Notes: generated by a model from the letters alone, not told the origin. Positions 24,478 through 33,475 are shown, counted from the first letter of the stretch. The stretch is DNA of 64,000 bases from Candidatus Obscuribacter sp. (GCA_016718315.1 JADKDV010000003.1:806001-870000), one strand, 5' to 3'. Numbers and translations: made by a program.

Positions 24478-25274
24478 TGCAGTCACTCAAAGAAGTCCAA
24501 GATACTTATGCTCGACTCTGGACCACAAGAGCCGCTAGGGAAGCTTATCTCGAGCAGACCGGTGAGCCGCAAGACAGACGTGGTGTAAAGCTCTACGCCA
24601 ATTTGATTGAGATTGGTCGACTTGATTTGATGGGCTCGATTTATCCCACATTCAAAGCTCTGCTCGGCAAAAAGTTTAAAGATCTAGTGCACAGCTACTA
24701 TGAGTGTATGCCACCGGACAATTACAATCTCAATCAGTCTGCCCGCCGTTTTGCTCAGTATCTTGCCCAGTACGAGCCCGCACTTGTAGCACGTCATCCA
24801 TTTATTTGTGAGCTGGCCGACTATGAATGGATTGAACTGGAAGTGCTGGAAGCTCTAGATGGAGCTCAAAAAACTGCATCGCAAGCCGCTAAGGAGCCTG
24901 GTGATGCCCTCGCTTTTGCTGCACTGCGTCCAGTTTTGACCGATGTTTATAGACTGAGACGCTATAAATATCCGGTGCCACAAATCTCCAGGCAATTGCT
25001 TGATGGTCAAAAGTTACCGCGCCGAGTCAAAGCCGATGCCACATACTCAGTTATTTATAGAGATAAAGAGGACTTTAGCTGTCGCTTTTTAGAAGTAGAA
25101 GAGCTGGCTATGGCAATAATCGAACAGATGCATGACCATCCTGATATGAACTATGGTGATTTGATCAAATATGCCGTATCTGTCTCGGATGCCGGTCCTC
25201 AAGAAACAGTTGATGCGTTTTTAGAACTGGTAGAGTCCCTCAAAGAAAGCGCCCTGATTGTATTTGATAGATAG
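24477..25274 (+). CDS. DUF2063 family partner protein (BufC/HvfC-like)
   Basis: A 265-residue protein with the N-terminal DUF2063 helical domain (about residues 1-100; GVKLYANLIEIGRLDLMGSI and FKALLGKKFKDLVHSYYE). A C-terminal winged-helix-like half follows (ELAMAIIEQMHDHPDMNYGDLI). In the related systems this protein complexes with the MNIO enzyme and is thought to recruit the precursor through its leader. The start overlaps the MNIO stop (TGATG), so a stoichiometric pair is expected. It is followed 10 nt later by the YceI gene. Confidence 0.9.
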   Translation: MQSLKEVQDTYARLWTTRAAREAYLEQTGEPQDRRGVKLYANLIEIGRLDLMGSIYPTFKALLGKKFKDLVHSYYECMPPDNYNLNQSARRFAQYLAQYEPALVARHPFICELADYEWIELEVLEALDGAQKTASQAAKEPGDALAFAALRPVLTDVYRLRRYKYPVPQISRQLLDGQKLPRRVKADATYSVIYRDKEDFSCRFLEVEELAMAIIEQMHDHPDMNYGDLIKYAVSVSDAGPQETVDAFLELVESLKESALIVFDR

Positions 25275-25284
25275 TGGAGAAAAA

Positions 25285-26040
25285 ATGTTAGTAAAGAAAT
25301 CGCTTGTTATGCTGGCTTCAATTGTTTTGAGTGCCAATACTTTTGCCCAGGCCGCAACCATAGACTTTATTGTTGATGATGCTAAAAAGCGCGACGTTGT
25401 TAGCTTTAACTCAGATGCTCCAGTAGAGCTGATAGTTGGTACCACCAACAAAATCAAAGGCAAAGTGACCATTGATGAGTCTCTTGATTTTGCCAAACAG
25501 CCCTTTAGTGCGGATTTTACAGTTGATCTAGGCTCTATCGATACAGGTATTGCGCTGCGCAATGAGCATATGCGCGATAACTTCCTTGAGACTAAAAAAT
25601 ATCCGGATGCTGTTTTTAAAGTCAAAAGCGTAAGCGCTGCTCAAACACAACTAAAACCTGGCAAAAAAATCACAGTGCAAGCCAGTGGTGAGTTTACAAT
25701 CCATGGCAAAACAGTCAACAAGACTGTACCTGTTGATGTCACTTATCTGGAGCCATGCAATCTGGATGGTGTAAAGTTTCCCGATTGCGCTATGTTGCAA
25801 ATTAAAGCGACTTTGCCCGTTGCCCTCAAGGATCACGACATCAAAAGACCAGAGATTGTCTTCCAAAAGTTAGCTGATACAGTGTTTGTAAAAGTCTCTG
25901 CCACTGCCTATGTCAAAAAGGCTAATGCCAAAGCTGACAAAAAAGCAGAAAAGAAGGTCGATAAGAAAGCCGAAAAAGCCGAGAAGAAAGCTGCTAAAGC
26001 TACTAAAAAGTCCGAATCGAAAAGCAGCACAAAAGAATAA
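25285..26040 (+). CDS. secreted YceI family lipocalin-like protein with a Lys-rich tail
   Basis: A 251-residue exported protein. The signal peptide (LVMLASIVLSANTFAQA) is followed by a YceI beta-barrel (about residues 25-205). Its typical segments are DLGSIDTGIALRNEHMRDNF, KKYPDAVFKVKSV and GEFTIHGKTVNKTVPVDV. YceI barrels bind long hydrophobic ligands such as polyprenols. After the barrel come about 40 residues of KADKKAEKK-type sequence, matching the Lys-rich character of the two peptides upstream. The ATG at 25285 has GTGGAG before it, 10 nt after the DUF2063 stop, so it belongs to the operon. It abuts the convergent tlyA stop with no gap. Confidence 0.9.
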   Translation: MLVKKSLVMLASIVLSANTFAQAATIDFIVDDAKKRDVVSFNSDAPVELIVGTTNKIKGKVTIDESLDFAKQPFSADFTVDLGSIDTGIALRNEHMRDNFLETKKYPDAVFKVKSVSAAQTQLKPGKKITVQASGEFTIHGKTVNKTVPVDVTYLEPCNLDGVKFPDCAMLQIKATLPVALKDHDIKRPEIVFQKLADTVFVKVSATAYVKKANAKADKKAEKKVDKKAEKAEKKAAKATKKSESKSSTKE

Positions 26041-26895
26041 TCAAACTTCTTCTTTTGCTTTGTTTAACTCGCTAAAAGCCTCTGCTACAGAGGCTTTTAT
26101 TGTTTCTTCCAGGTCAATAGCCTCAGTGCTCTTGCTGGTTAGATAGAGTAGATATTCAATATTGCCAGAAGGACCTTTTATTGGTGAATAAGTAAGTCCT
26201 TTGAGTTTTAAGGGCTCAATTTGCAGCAGTGCTGCGATTGTTTCTTGCAAAAGCTCAAGATGCAGGGCTGGTTCTCTTACTACTCCGCCTTTGCCGACTT
26301 TACCGCGACCTGCCTCAAATTGAGGCTTGATCAATATGATCATTTCTAGATCTGGGGTCATAAGAGCAATTGTTGGCGGTACAGTTTTTATTACTGAAAT
26401 AAAGGAGCAGTCCATCACAGCCAGTGAGGGAGGCTGGTCTTGAGGCTCTGACAAAAGAGCAGCGCTAGTTAAATTGCGAATATTGGTGCGCTCAATTACT
26501 CGTACTTTATCGTTTGTGCGCAAACTCCAATCGATTTGACCATAGCCCACGTCAACGGCATAGACAAAAGCTGCCCCGTTTTGCAAAAGACAATCTGTAA
26601 AGCCGCCAGTGGAAGCCCCCACATCAATTGCCACTTTGTCTTGCACAGGAACTTTAAAGTATTCCAGTGCCCGCGCCAGTTTAAGACCACCGCGGCTGAC
26701 ATAAGGGGCTTTTTTAAAGCGCTCCAGTACTTCTATTTGAGCGTCAATACGCACGGCATAACCGGCTTTGGTGATTTTTTCGCCGTTCACGATGACGCCA
26801 CCATCTATAATGGCAGTGCGGGCGGTTTCCCTGGAGGGAAACAATCCCCGGTCCAAAAGGATCTGGTCAAGTCTATTCTTGTTGCTTTGTGACAT
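26041..26895 (-). CDS. tlyA: TlyA family rRNA 2'-O-methyltransferase / hemolysin A homologue
   Basis: A 284-residue protein with an N-terminal S4 RNA-binding domain (RLDQILLDRGLFPSRETAR, then GGVIVNGEKITKAGYAV). An FtsJ/RrmJ-type SAM methyltransferase follows: VAIDVGASTGGFTDCLLQNGA is motif I, and later DCSFISV, and LIKPQFEAG with the catalytic Lys. The family methylates ribose in 16S and/or 23S rRNA. The frame extends to 26982, but that extension is antisense to a tRNA, so the ATG at 26895 is used. Its stop directly adjoins the YceI stop. Confidence 0.93.
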   Translation of the reverse strand: MSQSNKNRLDQILLDRGLFPSRETARTAIIDGGVIVNGEKITKAGYAVRIDAQIEVLERFKKAPYVSRGGLKLARALEYFKVPVQDKVAIDVGASTGGFTDCLLQNGAAFVYAVDVGYGQIDWSLRTNDKVRVIERTNIRNLTSAALLSEPQDQPPSLAVMDCSFISVIKTVPPTIALMTPDLEMIILIKPQFEAGRGKVGKGGVVREPALHLELLQETIAALLQIEPLKLKGLTYSPIKGPSGNIEYLLYLTSKSTEAIDLEETIKASVAEAFSELNKAKEEV

Positions 26896-26955
26896 CTTGG
26901 TAACTGCTAGAGCCTTTGTATATTGTAGAATAGCAAAATAGAACCAGGAGCTTAT

Positions 26956-27038
26956 GGAGTAGACCTGGCTGGATGAAGACACCGCCTTGAAAGCGGCTGC
27001 CCTGAAAGGGGTTGGGGGTTCGAGTCCCTCCTACTCCG
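26956..27038 (+). tRNA. tRNA-Ser (anticodon UGA)
   Basis: The acceptor arm GGAGTAG pairs with CTACTCC. The anticodon loop CTTGAAA reads TGA, and a long class II variable arm (CCCTGAAAGGGG) fits serine. The T arm contains GTTCGAGTC. The discriminator is G and CCA is not encoded. It lies divergent from tlyA and just ahead of the SpoIID gene. Confidence 0.96.
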
Positions 27039-27052
27039 TATTTTTTAAATAG

Positions 27053-28360
27053 ATGCAGATATGGGTCGGCATAACCACTAAAGACCTGTCCACGCTATCT
27101 CATCGAGCAATCGAGGTGGCTGCCCCTGGTGGGCGGCTTGTTGCGTCCGCTCTAGATGGTCGCCACCTCTTTGATAGTGCCAGTACTGTTAAGTGCGTCC
27201 TTAACAACGGCAAAATTTTTACTGTTGCTCCTGACGGTCATAAATTTGATATACCTCTAATATTTACCTCCAGCACAGGTACGGTTACGTTGAGTAGTCT
27301 TAGCCGAGCGGGAGCCAAGGGTGCACCGATATACAACGGTGCACTACGGGTGGAGCCAATCGGTGACAGCTTGAGAGCGTCCATTAGACTGACTCTCGAT
27401 GGTTATCTTGAGGGCGTGCTTACTGCCGAGATGCCTGCCAGTTATCACGCCGAAGCACTCAAGGGCCAGGCTCTGTGTGCTCGTACGTATGCCTTGCGTC
27501 CACGTATCTCGCACGATAAAGACAACGTCAATGTCTGTGATAGTTTTTTGTGCTGCCAGTATTTTGCCGGTCATGGCAATGCTCTGGATGCACGTATAAA
27601 AAACGCCATTGATAGCACTGCTAATCAGGTCATTTACTATCAGGGTGCTCCCATTCTTGCTTTATTTAGTAGCAATGCCGGCGGGCATACCGAAGACTAT
27701 CAAAATAGTTTTTCGGATCCAGTCACTGGTGCCTTTCCGCCGCCTCAGCTGCCCTATCTCAAAGGCGTAGCCGAGGGTAGTTATCCTGGATTTACTGGCA
27801 GAGTCGGCAGCGAACAATTTTTGCGTTATTTGCACAGTCACGCCAATATGGGTGTAAGTCTCTGTGCCGATAACTGGACGCCCAAGTTTCATTTTAGTCA
27901 CACGCTTAAAGCCAGTGATCTCGAGAGTCATATGCACCATACAGTGCAGCTGATGCAGGCAGATAAAGAGACTCACAGCTTTATTACCGCACCAGCAAAA
28001 GGTGTATTTGGTCACATCAAAAAATTTGTCGTACAAAAGCGCGGTGTATCCGGGCAGGCCATTGAGCTAGTCATTGAGACATCGCATGGAGACTGGTTAT
28101 TGCGCAAAGAGCTGATTATTCGCAAAGCTTTTGCCGGTACTCGTCCGGGTCTTAGTCGACTCAGTTCGGCGCGCATATTTTTTGATCATAGCTATGACAA
28201 ACTTGGCCTCTTAACCCAGGTCCAGGTCGGTGGTCTGGGCTTTGGTCATGGTGTCGGCTTTCAACAGACAGGCGCACAGGGTCTGGCACGGCAAGGTATG
28301 GATTACCGCCGCATCATTGCCCACTATTTTAAAGATACACAGATAGTCAGTCTGACTTAG
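27053..28360 (+). CDS. SpoIID/LytB domain protein (peptidoglycan glycan-strand processing)
   Basis: A 435-residue protein. The SpoIID core covers LDGYLEGVLTAEMPASYHAE (about residue 117), KGQALCARTYAL and, near the end, FGHGVGFQQTGAQGLARQGM with YRRIIAHYFKDTQI. Relatives cleave denuded glycan strands or stimulate amidases during cell-wall remodelling. In this lineage, which does not sporulate as far as I know, it probably acts in vegetative wall turnover. No clear signal peptide is visible at the N-terminus (MQIWVGITTKDLSTLSHRA), which resembles the start of the conserved domain itself. Its stop overlaps the stop of the convergent large gene. Confidence 0.88.
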   Translation: MQIWVGITTKDLSTLSHRAIEVAAPGGRLVASALDGRHLFDSASTVKCVLNNGKIFTVAPDGHKFDIPLIFTSSTGTVTLSSLSRAGAKGAPIYNGALRVEPIGDSLRASIRLTLDGYLEGVLTAEMPASYHAEALKGQALCARTYALRPRISHDKDNVNVCDSFLCCQYFAGHGNALDARIKNAIDSTANQVIYYQGAPILALFSSNAGGHTEDYQNSFSDPVTGAFPPPQLPYLKGVAEGSYPGFTGRVGSEQFLRYLHSHANMGVSLCADNWTPKFHFSHTLKASDLESHMHHTVQLMQADKETHSFITAPAKGVFGHIKKFVVQKRGVSGQAIELVIETSHGDWLLRKELIIRKAFAGTRPGLSRLSSARIFFDHSYDKLGLLTQVQVGGLGFGHGVGFQQTGAQGLARQGMDYRRIIAHYFKDTQIVSLT

Positions 28361-31005
28361 AGAGTCGTAGCCGCTGTGGCTTTTTCGATTTTGATTTTGT
28401 CACCAGTCAGTTTGACTGTAAATTTGAGTTGAGGCTCTTTGACCTTTGGCACAAACTTAAATGGTGCTGACTTGGTTACAGCGGATTGCAGAGCGCCAGA
28501 GAGTTTTTCCATGTCTTCATCATCATCCGGATTGAGTTTTTCCAGACTTTTGATGGCGCCTTCCTGGTCGATACCGACTTTTAGTCTGACCTTCCATTTG
28601 CGACGCTCGCTCTTGTCTTTCTTCATCTCTTCTGCTGCCCATTCAGGCAGAGTCAGGTTTTTGGTGATGAGATCTTTTGTTGATGCCAAAAACTTACCAA
28701 TCTCTTCGTCAGTGGCGATATCTTGGGTTTCATCTTCGACTTCGTCTTCAGTATCTTCTTTGCCTGTGGTACCAGCCAATTTATTTTGATTGGCTTTGAG
28801 CGTGCGCTCTTCGGCCATCTGGTCAATTGCTGATATGGCCATGGTGGGGTCATAGGTGGTGCCACTCTCTTTGTTGAGTGGTTGACCAGAGACCAGGATA
28901 CTGGTGTTTTCTTTGAGTCCGGGAAAAGAACAAATAAGCGCTTTAGCTGGGGCTCCCTTAACTGTTTGACCATTGATGATCATCCAGTTGAGTGTGTCTT
29001 CACCAAGCACCTGTTTGCCAGTCTCGCTCTTGATACCATCAGCATAGACAAAGTCTTCGATGTTTGGTGGTCTCTTTTCGAATGAAGCGAGGTTGTTGTA
29101 GGCAGATAAATCGTTAAAGATGGTGAAAATCAGCTTTTGATTTGTACGCTCTGAATAGACACCAAAAGATGGATTGGGTTTAGTCAATTCACTTGTGTCT
29201 TCGTACCAGTAATCACTAATTGGCTGCACCTTAAAGCCAGCCACTTCCACAGCCAGTTTGCGAGCAACATCGCTGTTTGTGTGTGTGGTGTAGTGCCCCG
29301 GTATTTTGATGCTGGGATCTGGCGGCGGAGGCGGCGGTGGTGGCTTTAATACGCTCATCAAAGTCATCGCTGTAAGCGGCAAAAGTATGGCAGCAGCAAT
29401 GGCTGCTTGTTTGTTGGTCAATCCAGTCTTTTTCTGGATTTTTTTGACTGCTTTGCCAGCTTTGTCTTTTACTGTTTTTGCTTCTGGCTCTTCTGGTGGT
29501 GCCTCAATTACATGACTGCAATTGGAGCAAGGTCCATAGTTATGATTAGGCGAAAAGCACACAGGACAAATAATACGGTCTTCTTCAGACGATGCAGTAG
29601 AGGGTTCTACTTCCAGTTTTGTTTTGAGGTTAGTGATGGCTGATTCTTCTCCGCCATCAATACCGCCAGCTTTGAGTTTTTTAGAGCTGACATCGAGCAA
29701 TGCTCCCATCCACATAAACTGAGAGCACTTCATGGGAGGCGCAGTGACACCACCTCGCAGGGCTTGGGGACCGTTATGCAGACCAATAAGTTTGTAGTCT
29801 TTGCAAATCAAAGCACCGTTGATATAGCCTGGCACTGGGATGGTATGCAGCATGTTTTTAGGCTGCACCGCACTGGCTGAACCAAAATAATTACCTTGAA
29901 CCCAGGTTGGTTTGCCGCTCAGGGGATCTAGATAAAAAGCTTGCAGTGGATCCCAGTTGTGCACTTCAAAGTCAGTGTGCGAAATCAGGGGTGGTCCCAC
30001 TGTGCCATTGCAGTGAAATGGTGAATAACGGTTGATTTGTGAAATCACACCACGATTGACTAATTCGCGTATAGCAACTAAGCAGGTGTAAGCATCAGCT
30101 CCCGATCTTTCGGATAGATTTTCGACAGTGATATAGCCATCGAGAGTTTCCCAGAGTTTGGGCACCATCCATTTGATTTCGTCGGATGATGAGCTGGGAT
30201 CGTATTCCTGCACAACCTTTTGGTAGCGCGCATCTTTGCCACCAATTTGGCTATAAATCTGAGCCATTTCGTTGGAGCGGCGCATTGCTTCCCAGATCAG
30301 GCGGTCGGCTGGTGCCTGTATTGGCGTCATGTCTGGCCAGGGAAATTCTCCCGCTGGCTGGAAGGAGAAGCCAGCGGCTGGTTGTTTAATTGCCAGCTCA
30401 AAAAAGGCATAAGCTGGCGGCATGTCGTGCTTGTGGTAATAGACCAGCGGGATTGTGTTTTGACCAATCAAAAGTCTGGCTATTGGAATATTGTGAATAT
30501 CAAACAAAGTCAAAAGACCTTGCTTGTTTTGCGAAATGACGTTGTTTAAGACTTGCAGATATTCAGCACCCTTGACCGGTCCTGACATCTCCACGCCTTG
30601 ATTGTTAAAGGGGAGCGACATGGCTCGGATAAGCTCCCCGACGCGGTCGGGCATAAGCTCAGCAGGCTGCGGGTCGACAATCAAAAGGGCCATATCATTG
30701 GGCAAAGTTGGCAAAATCTCGCCTGGCTTGCCTGTTTGATTAAGATAGTCAGTCCTTGCTAGCGGTTTGTCAAAGTCCGCATGCAATGTCACTGTTTTGA
30801 CGCCCATGCGGATGTCGGGATGGGGAAAGTAAAGCTCAAGTGCCCAGGGCGCTTCAGTGTAGTGAAAGACTTCGCCAGCACAGCATACAAAGCGGCTCTT
30901 GGATACTAAAAATCCCTGACCAAGAAGGACCGGGGGTTCCACGCTACGGTCGAAGACGAAACCAATAGCATTGGCCATGTCCTGTTCCAGAAGTTGAAAA
31001 GTCAT
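28357..31005 (-). CDS. large multidomain membrane protein: degenerate trypsin-like domain, zinc ribbon, one membrane helix, TonB-like C-terminus
   Basis: An 882-residue protein with an unusual order. Residues 1-190 look like a trypsin fold (GQGFLVSKSRFVCCAG, NDMALLIVDP) in which the catalytic His position reads GEV, so it is probably inactive. Residues 282-328 resemble a winged helix (LDGYITVENLSERSGADAYT). Residues 477-498 form a Cys4 zinc ribbon (CPVCFSPN, then CSNCSH). A single helix (about 532-553) precedes a Pro-rich stretch. The last 100 residues (WKVRLKVGIDQEGAIKSLEK) resemble a TonB/TolA C-terminal domain. AAGGA lies 6 nt before the ATG at 31005. The function is unknown; an envelope-spanning sensor or linker is one guess. 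Confidence 0.7.
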   Translation of the reverse strand: MTFQLLEQDMANAIGFVFDRSVEPPVLLGQGFLVSKSRFVCCAGEVFHYTEAPWALELYFPHPDIRMGVKTVTLHADFDKPLARTDYLNQTGKPGEILPTLPNDMALLIVDPQPAELMPDRVGELIRAMSLPFNNQGVEMSGPVKGAEYLQVLNNVISQNKQGLLTLFDIHNIPIARLLIGQNTIPLVYYHKHDMPPAYAFFELAIKQPAAGFSFQPAGEFPWPDMTPIQAPADRLIWEAMRRSNEMAQIYSQIGGKDARYQKVVQEYDPSSSSDEIKWMVPKLWETLDGYITVENLSERSGADAYTCLVAIRELVNRGVISQINRYSPFHCNGTVGPPLISHTDFEVHNWDPLQAFYLDPLSGKPTWVQGNYFGSASAVQPKNMLHTIPVPGYINGALICKDYKLIGLHNGPQALRGGVTAPPMKCSQFMWMGALLDVSSKKLKAGGIDGGEESAITNLKTKLEVEPSTASSEEDRIICPVCFSPNHNYGPCSNCSHVIEAPPEEPEAKTVKDKAGKAVKKIQKKTGLTNKQAAIAAAILLPLTAMTLMSVLKPPPPPPPPDPSIKIPGHYTTHTNSDVARKLAVEVAGFKVQPISDYWYEDTSELTKPNPSFGVYSERTNQKLIFTIFNDLSAYNNLASFEKRPPNIEDFVYADGIKSETGKQVLGEDTLNWMIINGQTVKGAPAKALICSFPGLKENTSILVSGQPLNKESGTTYDPTMAISAIDQMAEERTLKANQNKLAGTTGKEDTEDEVEDETQDIATDEEIGKFLASTKDLITKNLTLPEWAAEEMKKDKSERRKWKVRLKVGIDQEGAIKSLEKLNPDDDEDMEKLSGALQSAVTKSAPFKFVPKVKEPQLKFTVKLTGDKIKIEKATAATTL

Positions 31006-31082
31006 CAATAATCCTTAGGGTAAAAGCTCTCCATCGGTTATACCACACCTTAAAAACATGCACTCAGATAGTGGCTGGCCAA

Positions 31083-31406
31083 CTAGTGGCCCGATATATC
31101 AGACTTACTTTTCAAGTCCACAATTTTGGCACTTACTGTACGCGTCACCTTTGGCTGGCAAAATTGACAGGGCCTCATTCCGAGAGCTTTGCCCAGTTTG
31201 TAATTGTCAAAATATCGTCTTTTGCTCAATGACATCATCTGAGCATAGGGGCAACAACTGATATGAAATTTGAGCGAGACAAGGTTGCCGATATAGGCTG
31301 AATCCATCGCCAGTGCAGGATTTATGGACATTTGCCAGAAACTGAAAACAATGACGCAATATATGACAAACTTTTGCTGATTGAGGGTTGGACTTTGTCC
31401 TTGCAT
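31083..31406 (-). CDS. secreted protein with an Ada-type metal-binding domain
   Basis: A 107-residue protein. A signal peptide (about residues 12-33, KFVIYCVIVFSFWQMSINPA) is followed by a domain resembling the Cys4 zinc site of Ada. It has SLKFHISCCPYAQMMSLSKR, a phenylalanine and lysine-rich centre, and GMRPCQFCQP. Secreted single-domain versions may bind metal or DNA outside the cell, but no role is known. GGAGG lies 4 nt before the ATG. It is divergent from pncB with a short shared promoter region. Confidence 0.7.
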   Translation of the reverse strand: MQGQSPTLNQQKFVIYCVIVFSFWQMSINPALAMDSAYIGNLVSLKFHISCCPYAQMMSLSKRRYFDNYKLGKALGMRPCQFCQPKVTRTVSAKIVDLKSKSDISGH

Positions 31407-31492
31407 CTATCCTCCGTTTTATCTTTGAGACGGTTTTGGGTCTTAAAGAGTTCAATGGGCTAAGATTTAAGACCCAGCAAGCAGGAGCAGTA

Positions 31493-32995
31493 ATGCTGAG
31501 CCAGATTTATAAGCCACAACTGGCTTCTCTTACCGATCTTTATCAGCTGACCATGGCTTATGGCTATTTCAAAAGCGGCGGGCTTGATAAAGAGTCTGTT
31601 TTTCATCTTTATTTCCGCAATAACCCTTTTCATGGCGGCTATGGTGTAGCTTGCGGGTTAGCTAGCATGATTGATCTGGTGCAAAATTTTTGCTTTGCCC
31701 CCGAAGATCTGACATTTTTAGCTACTCTTACAGGCAATGATGGCACGCCGCTGTTTGACCAGCCTTTTATAAACTACCTCAGCTCACTCAAACTGGATCT
31801 CGATATTGATGCTGTGGCAGAGGGCGAAATAGTCTTTGCCCATGAGCCCCTTGTGCGTGTCAAAGGTTCGCTCTTGCAATGCCAGCTACTGGAGACTGCT
31901 CTTCTTAACCTCTTTAACTTCCAGACTTTAATTGCTACCAAAGCATCGCGCGTGGTCTTTGCCAGTCAGGGACGAGAAGTCCTGGAATTTGGTCTGCGCC
32001 GCGCTCAGGGCGTAGACGGTGCCCTCACTGCCAGTCGGTCGGCCTATCTGGGGGGCTGTCATGCCACATCAAATGTGCTCGCTGCCAGACTGTTTGGTAT
32101 ACCTGTAAAAGGCACCCATGCCCATAGCTGGGTCATGTCCTTTGATGACGAAAAGTCAGCTTTTGATGCTTATGCCAGAGCAATGCCCAACAATTGCGTC
32201 TTTTTAGTCGATACCTATGACACTCTCGGTGGTGTCGCCCATGCTATTGAGCAGGGGCAAAGTTTGCAGCAAACTGGACACGCTCTCGCTGGTATCAGAC
32301 TCGACAGTGGCGACCTTGCCTATTTGAGCCAGGAAGCAAGAGTTATGCTCGATGAAAATGGATTTGCCTCAACTCAAATAATTGCCTCCAATGATCTTGA
32401 TGAACAAGTGATTGATAGCTTGATCGATCAAGGTGCGGCAGTGGATATTTGGGGGGTTGGTACCAAATTGGTTACGGCTGCTGATCAGCCCGCTCTGGGC
32501 GGTGTCTACAAGCTTGCCTGTGTCCGTCAAAAAGGGCAAGAATGGCAATATAAGCTCAAGCTCTCCGAGCAAGCTGTTAAAATCAGCACCCCAGGTGTCC
32601 AACAAGTAAGACGCTTCTATAGGCAGAGTCAGGCTTCACCACAGGCTCCGGTGGAGACTTTATTTTTGGCAGATATGATTTTTGATTCGGAGCAAACCAC
32701 TGCTCTGCAAGATTTTATTGTGGACCCGCTCGATTTTACGAGACGCAAACCAATCAAAAAAGACAGTCTCTATGAGGATCTTTTACGACCTATTTTTGTC
32801 AAAGGTAAGCTTGTCTATGAGATGCCCACGCTGGAACAATCAAGACGCTATAGAGCGGAGCGGCTCGCTGGCTTTCATAAAGGCATTTTGCGTTTACTCA
32901 ATCCGCACCAATATCCAGTCGGCATTGAGGCCGGCTTGAGTAAGACAAAAGTAGATTTGATCATGAAAGAACGGGGCTTTAACGGCCTTTCCTGA
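31493..32995 (+). CDS. pncB: nicotinate phosphoribosyltransferase
   Basis: A 500-residue type II PRTase-fold enzyme joining nicotinate and PRPP to nicotinate mononucleotide in NAD salvage. Typical segments are SLTDLYQLTMAYGYF (N-terminus), EFGLRRAQGVDGALTASRSA, KGTHAHSWVMSF with the catalytic His, RLDSGDLAYLS and DIWGVGTKLVTAAD. The ATG at 31493 with GGAG 5 nt upstream is chosen; the frame is open further upstream without family similarity. The last 17 bases overlap the convergent hypothetical gene. Confidence 0.95.
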   Translation: MLSQIYKPQLASLTDLYQLTMAYGYFKSGGLDKESVFHLYFRNNPFHGGYGVACGLASMIDLVQNFCFAPEDLTFLATLTGNDGTPLFDQPFINYLSSLKLDLDIDAVAEGEIVFAHEPLVRVKGSLLQCQLLETALLNLFNFQTLIATKASRVVFASQGREVLEFGLRRAQGVDGALTASRSAYLGGCHATSNVLAARLFGIPVKGTHAHSWVMSFDDEKSAFDAYARAMPNNCVFLVDTYDTLGGVAHAIEQGQSLQQTGHALAGIRLDSGDLAYLSQEARVMLDENGFASTQIIASNDLDEQVIDSLIDQGAAVDIWGVGTKLVTAADQPALGGVYKLACVRQKGQEWQYKLKLSEQAVKISTPGVQQVRRFYRQSQASPQAPVETLFLADMIFDSEQTTALQDFIVDPLDFTRRKPIKKDSLYEDLLRPIFVKGKLVYEMPTLEQSRRYRAERLAGFHKGILRLLNPHQYPVGIEAGLSKTKVDLIMKERGFNGLS

Positions 32996-33347
32996 CACTC
33001 AAACCTACCAGTCTGCCTTCTAGAGGATGACTGGCGTGGCGTGAAACCATGCGCTCTTCGATGCCACTGATCCATCTGGTCAATATCACTAGATGAGCTT
33101 GGCCTTTGGTGCCGAGCTTGTCCTGGTGCAACAAAAGCTGACGATAATATTTTGTCAGTGCCGAAAATAGTCTGAATGATGCCTCAGTATCAGAGTTACC
33201 AAAACAACTCAAACCAAGCTCAGGTACACCAACGACAAATCTCACGTTGCCTCTGGCATCGGCTGTTTGCCACAATTTTGCTGAAAGCAGACCGTCGCTA
33301 AAAGGCAAGGGCACTTCTCTCATTGAACTAATTTTTTTTGATTTCAT
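32979..33347 (-). CDS. hypothetical protein convergent to pncB
   Basis: Not recognised. The 122-residue product is basic, without signal peptide or membrane helix. A central segment VRFVVGVPELGLSCFGNSD suggests a small alpha/beta domain, and a helical stretch SFRLFSALTKYYRQLLLHQD follows. It overlaps the end of pncB by 17 bp. The translation looks like a folded protein rather than a shadow, but the ribosome site is weak and an alternative ATG lies eight codons in. Confidence 0.5.
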   Translation of the reverse strand: MKSKKISSMREVPLPFSDGLLSAKLWQTADARGNVRFVVGVPELGLSCFGNSDTEASFRLFSALTKYYRQLLLHQDKLGTKGQAHLVILTRWISGIEERMVSRHASHPLEGRLVGLSVRKGR

Positions 33348-33475
33348 CAAATATCCGAAGCTCTTTTGGATCTCGAATTCTCTTTTGCTATGGAGAAAGA
33401 GATTTAGTCAGCGAACCTTCTCTTGTCTAGTATAACTCTTATTCTTTTTTCGTCTAGATTTGAAATGTTGCTAGA

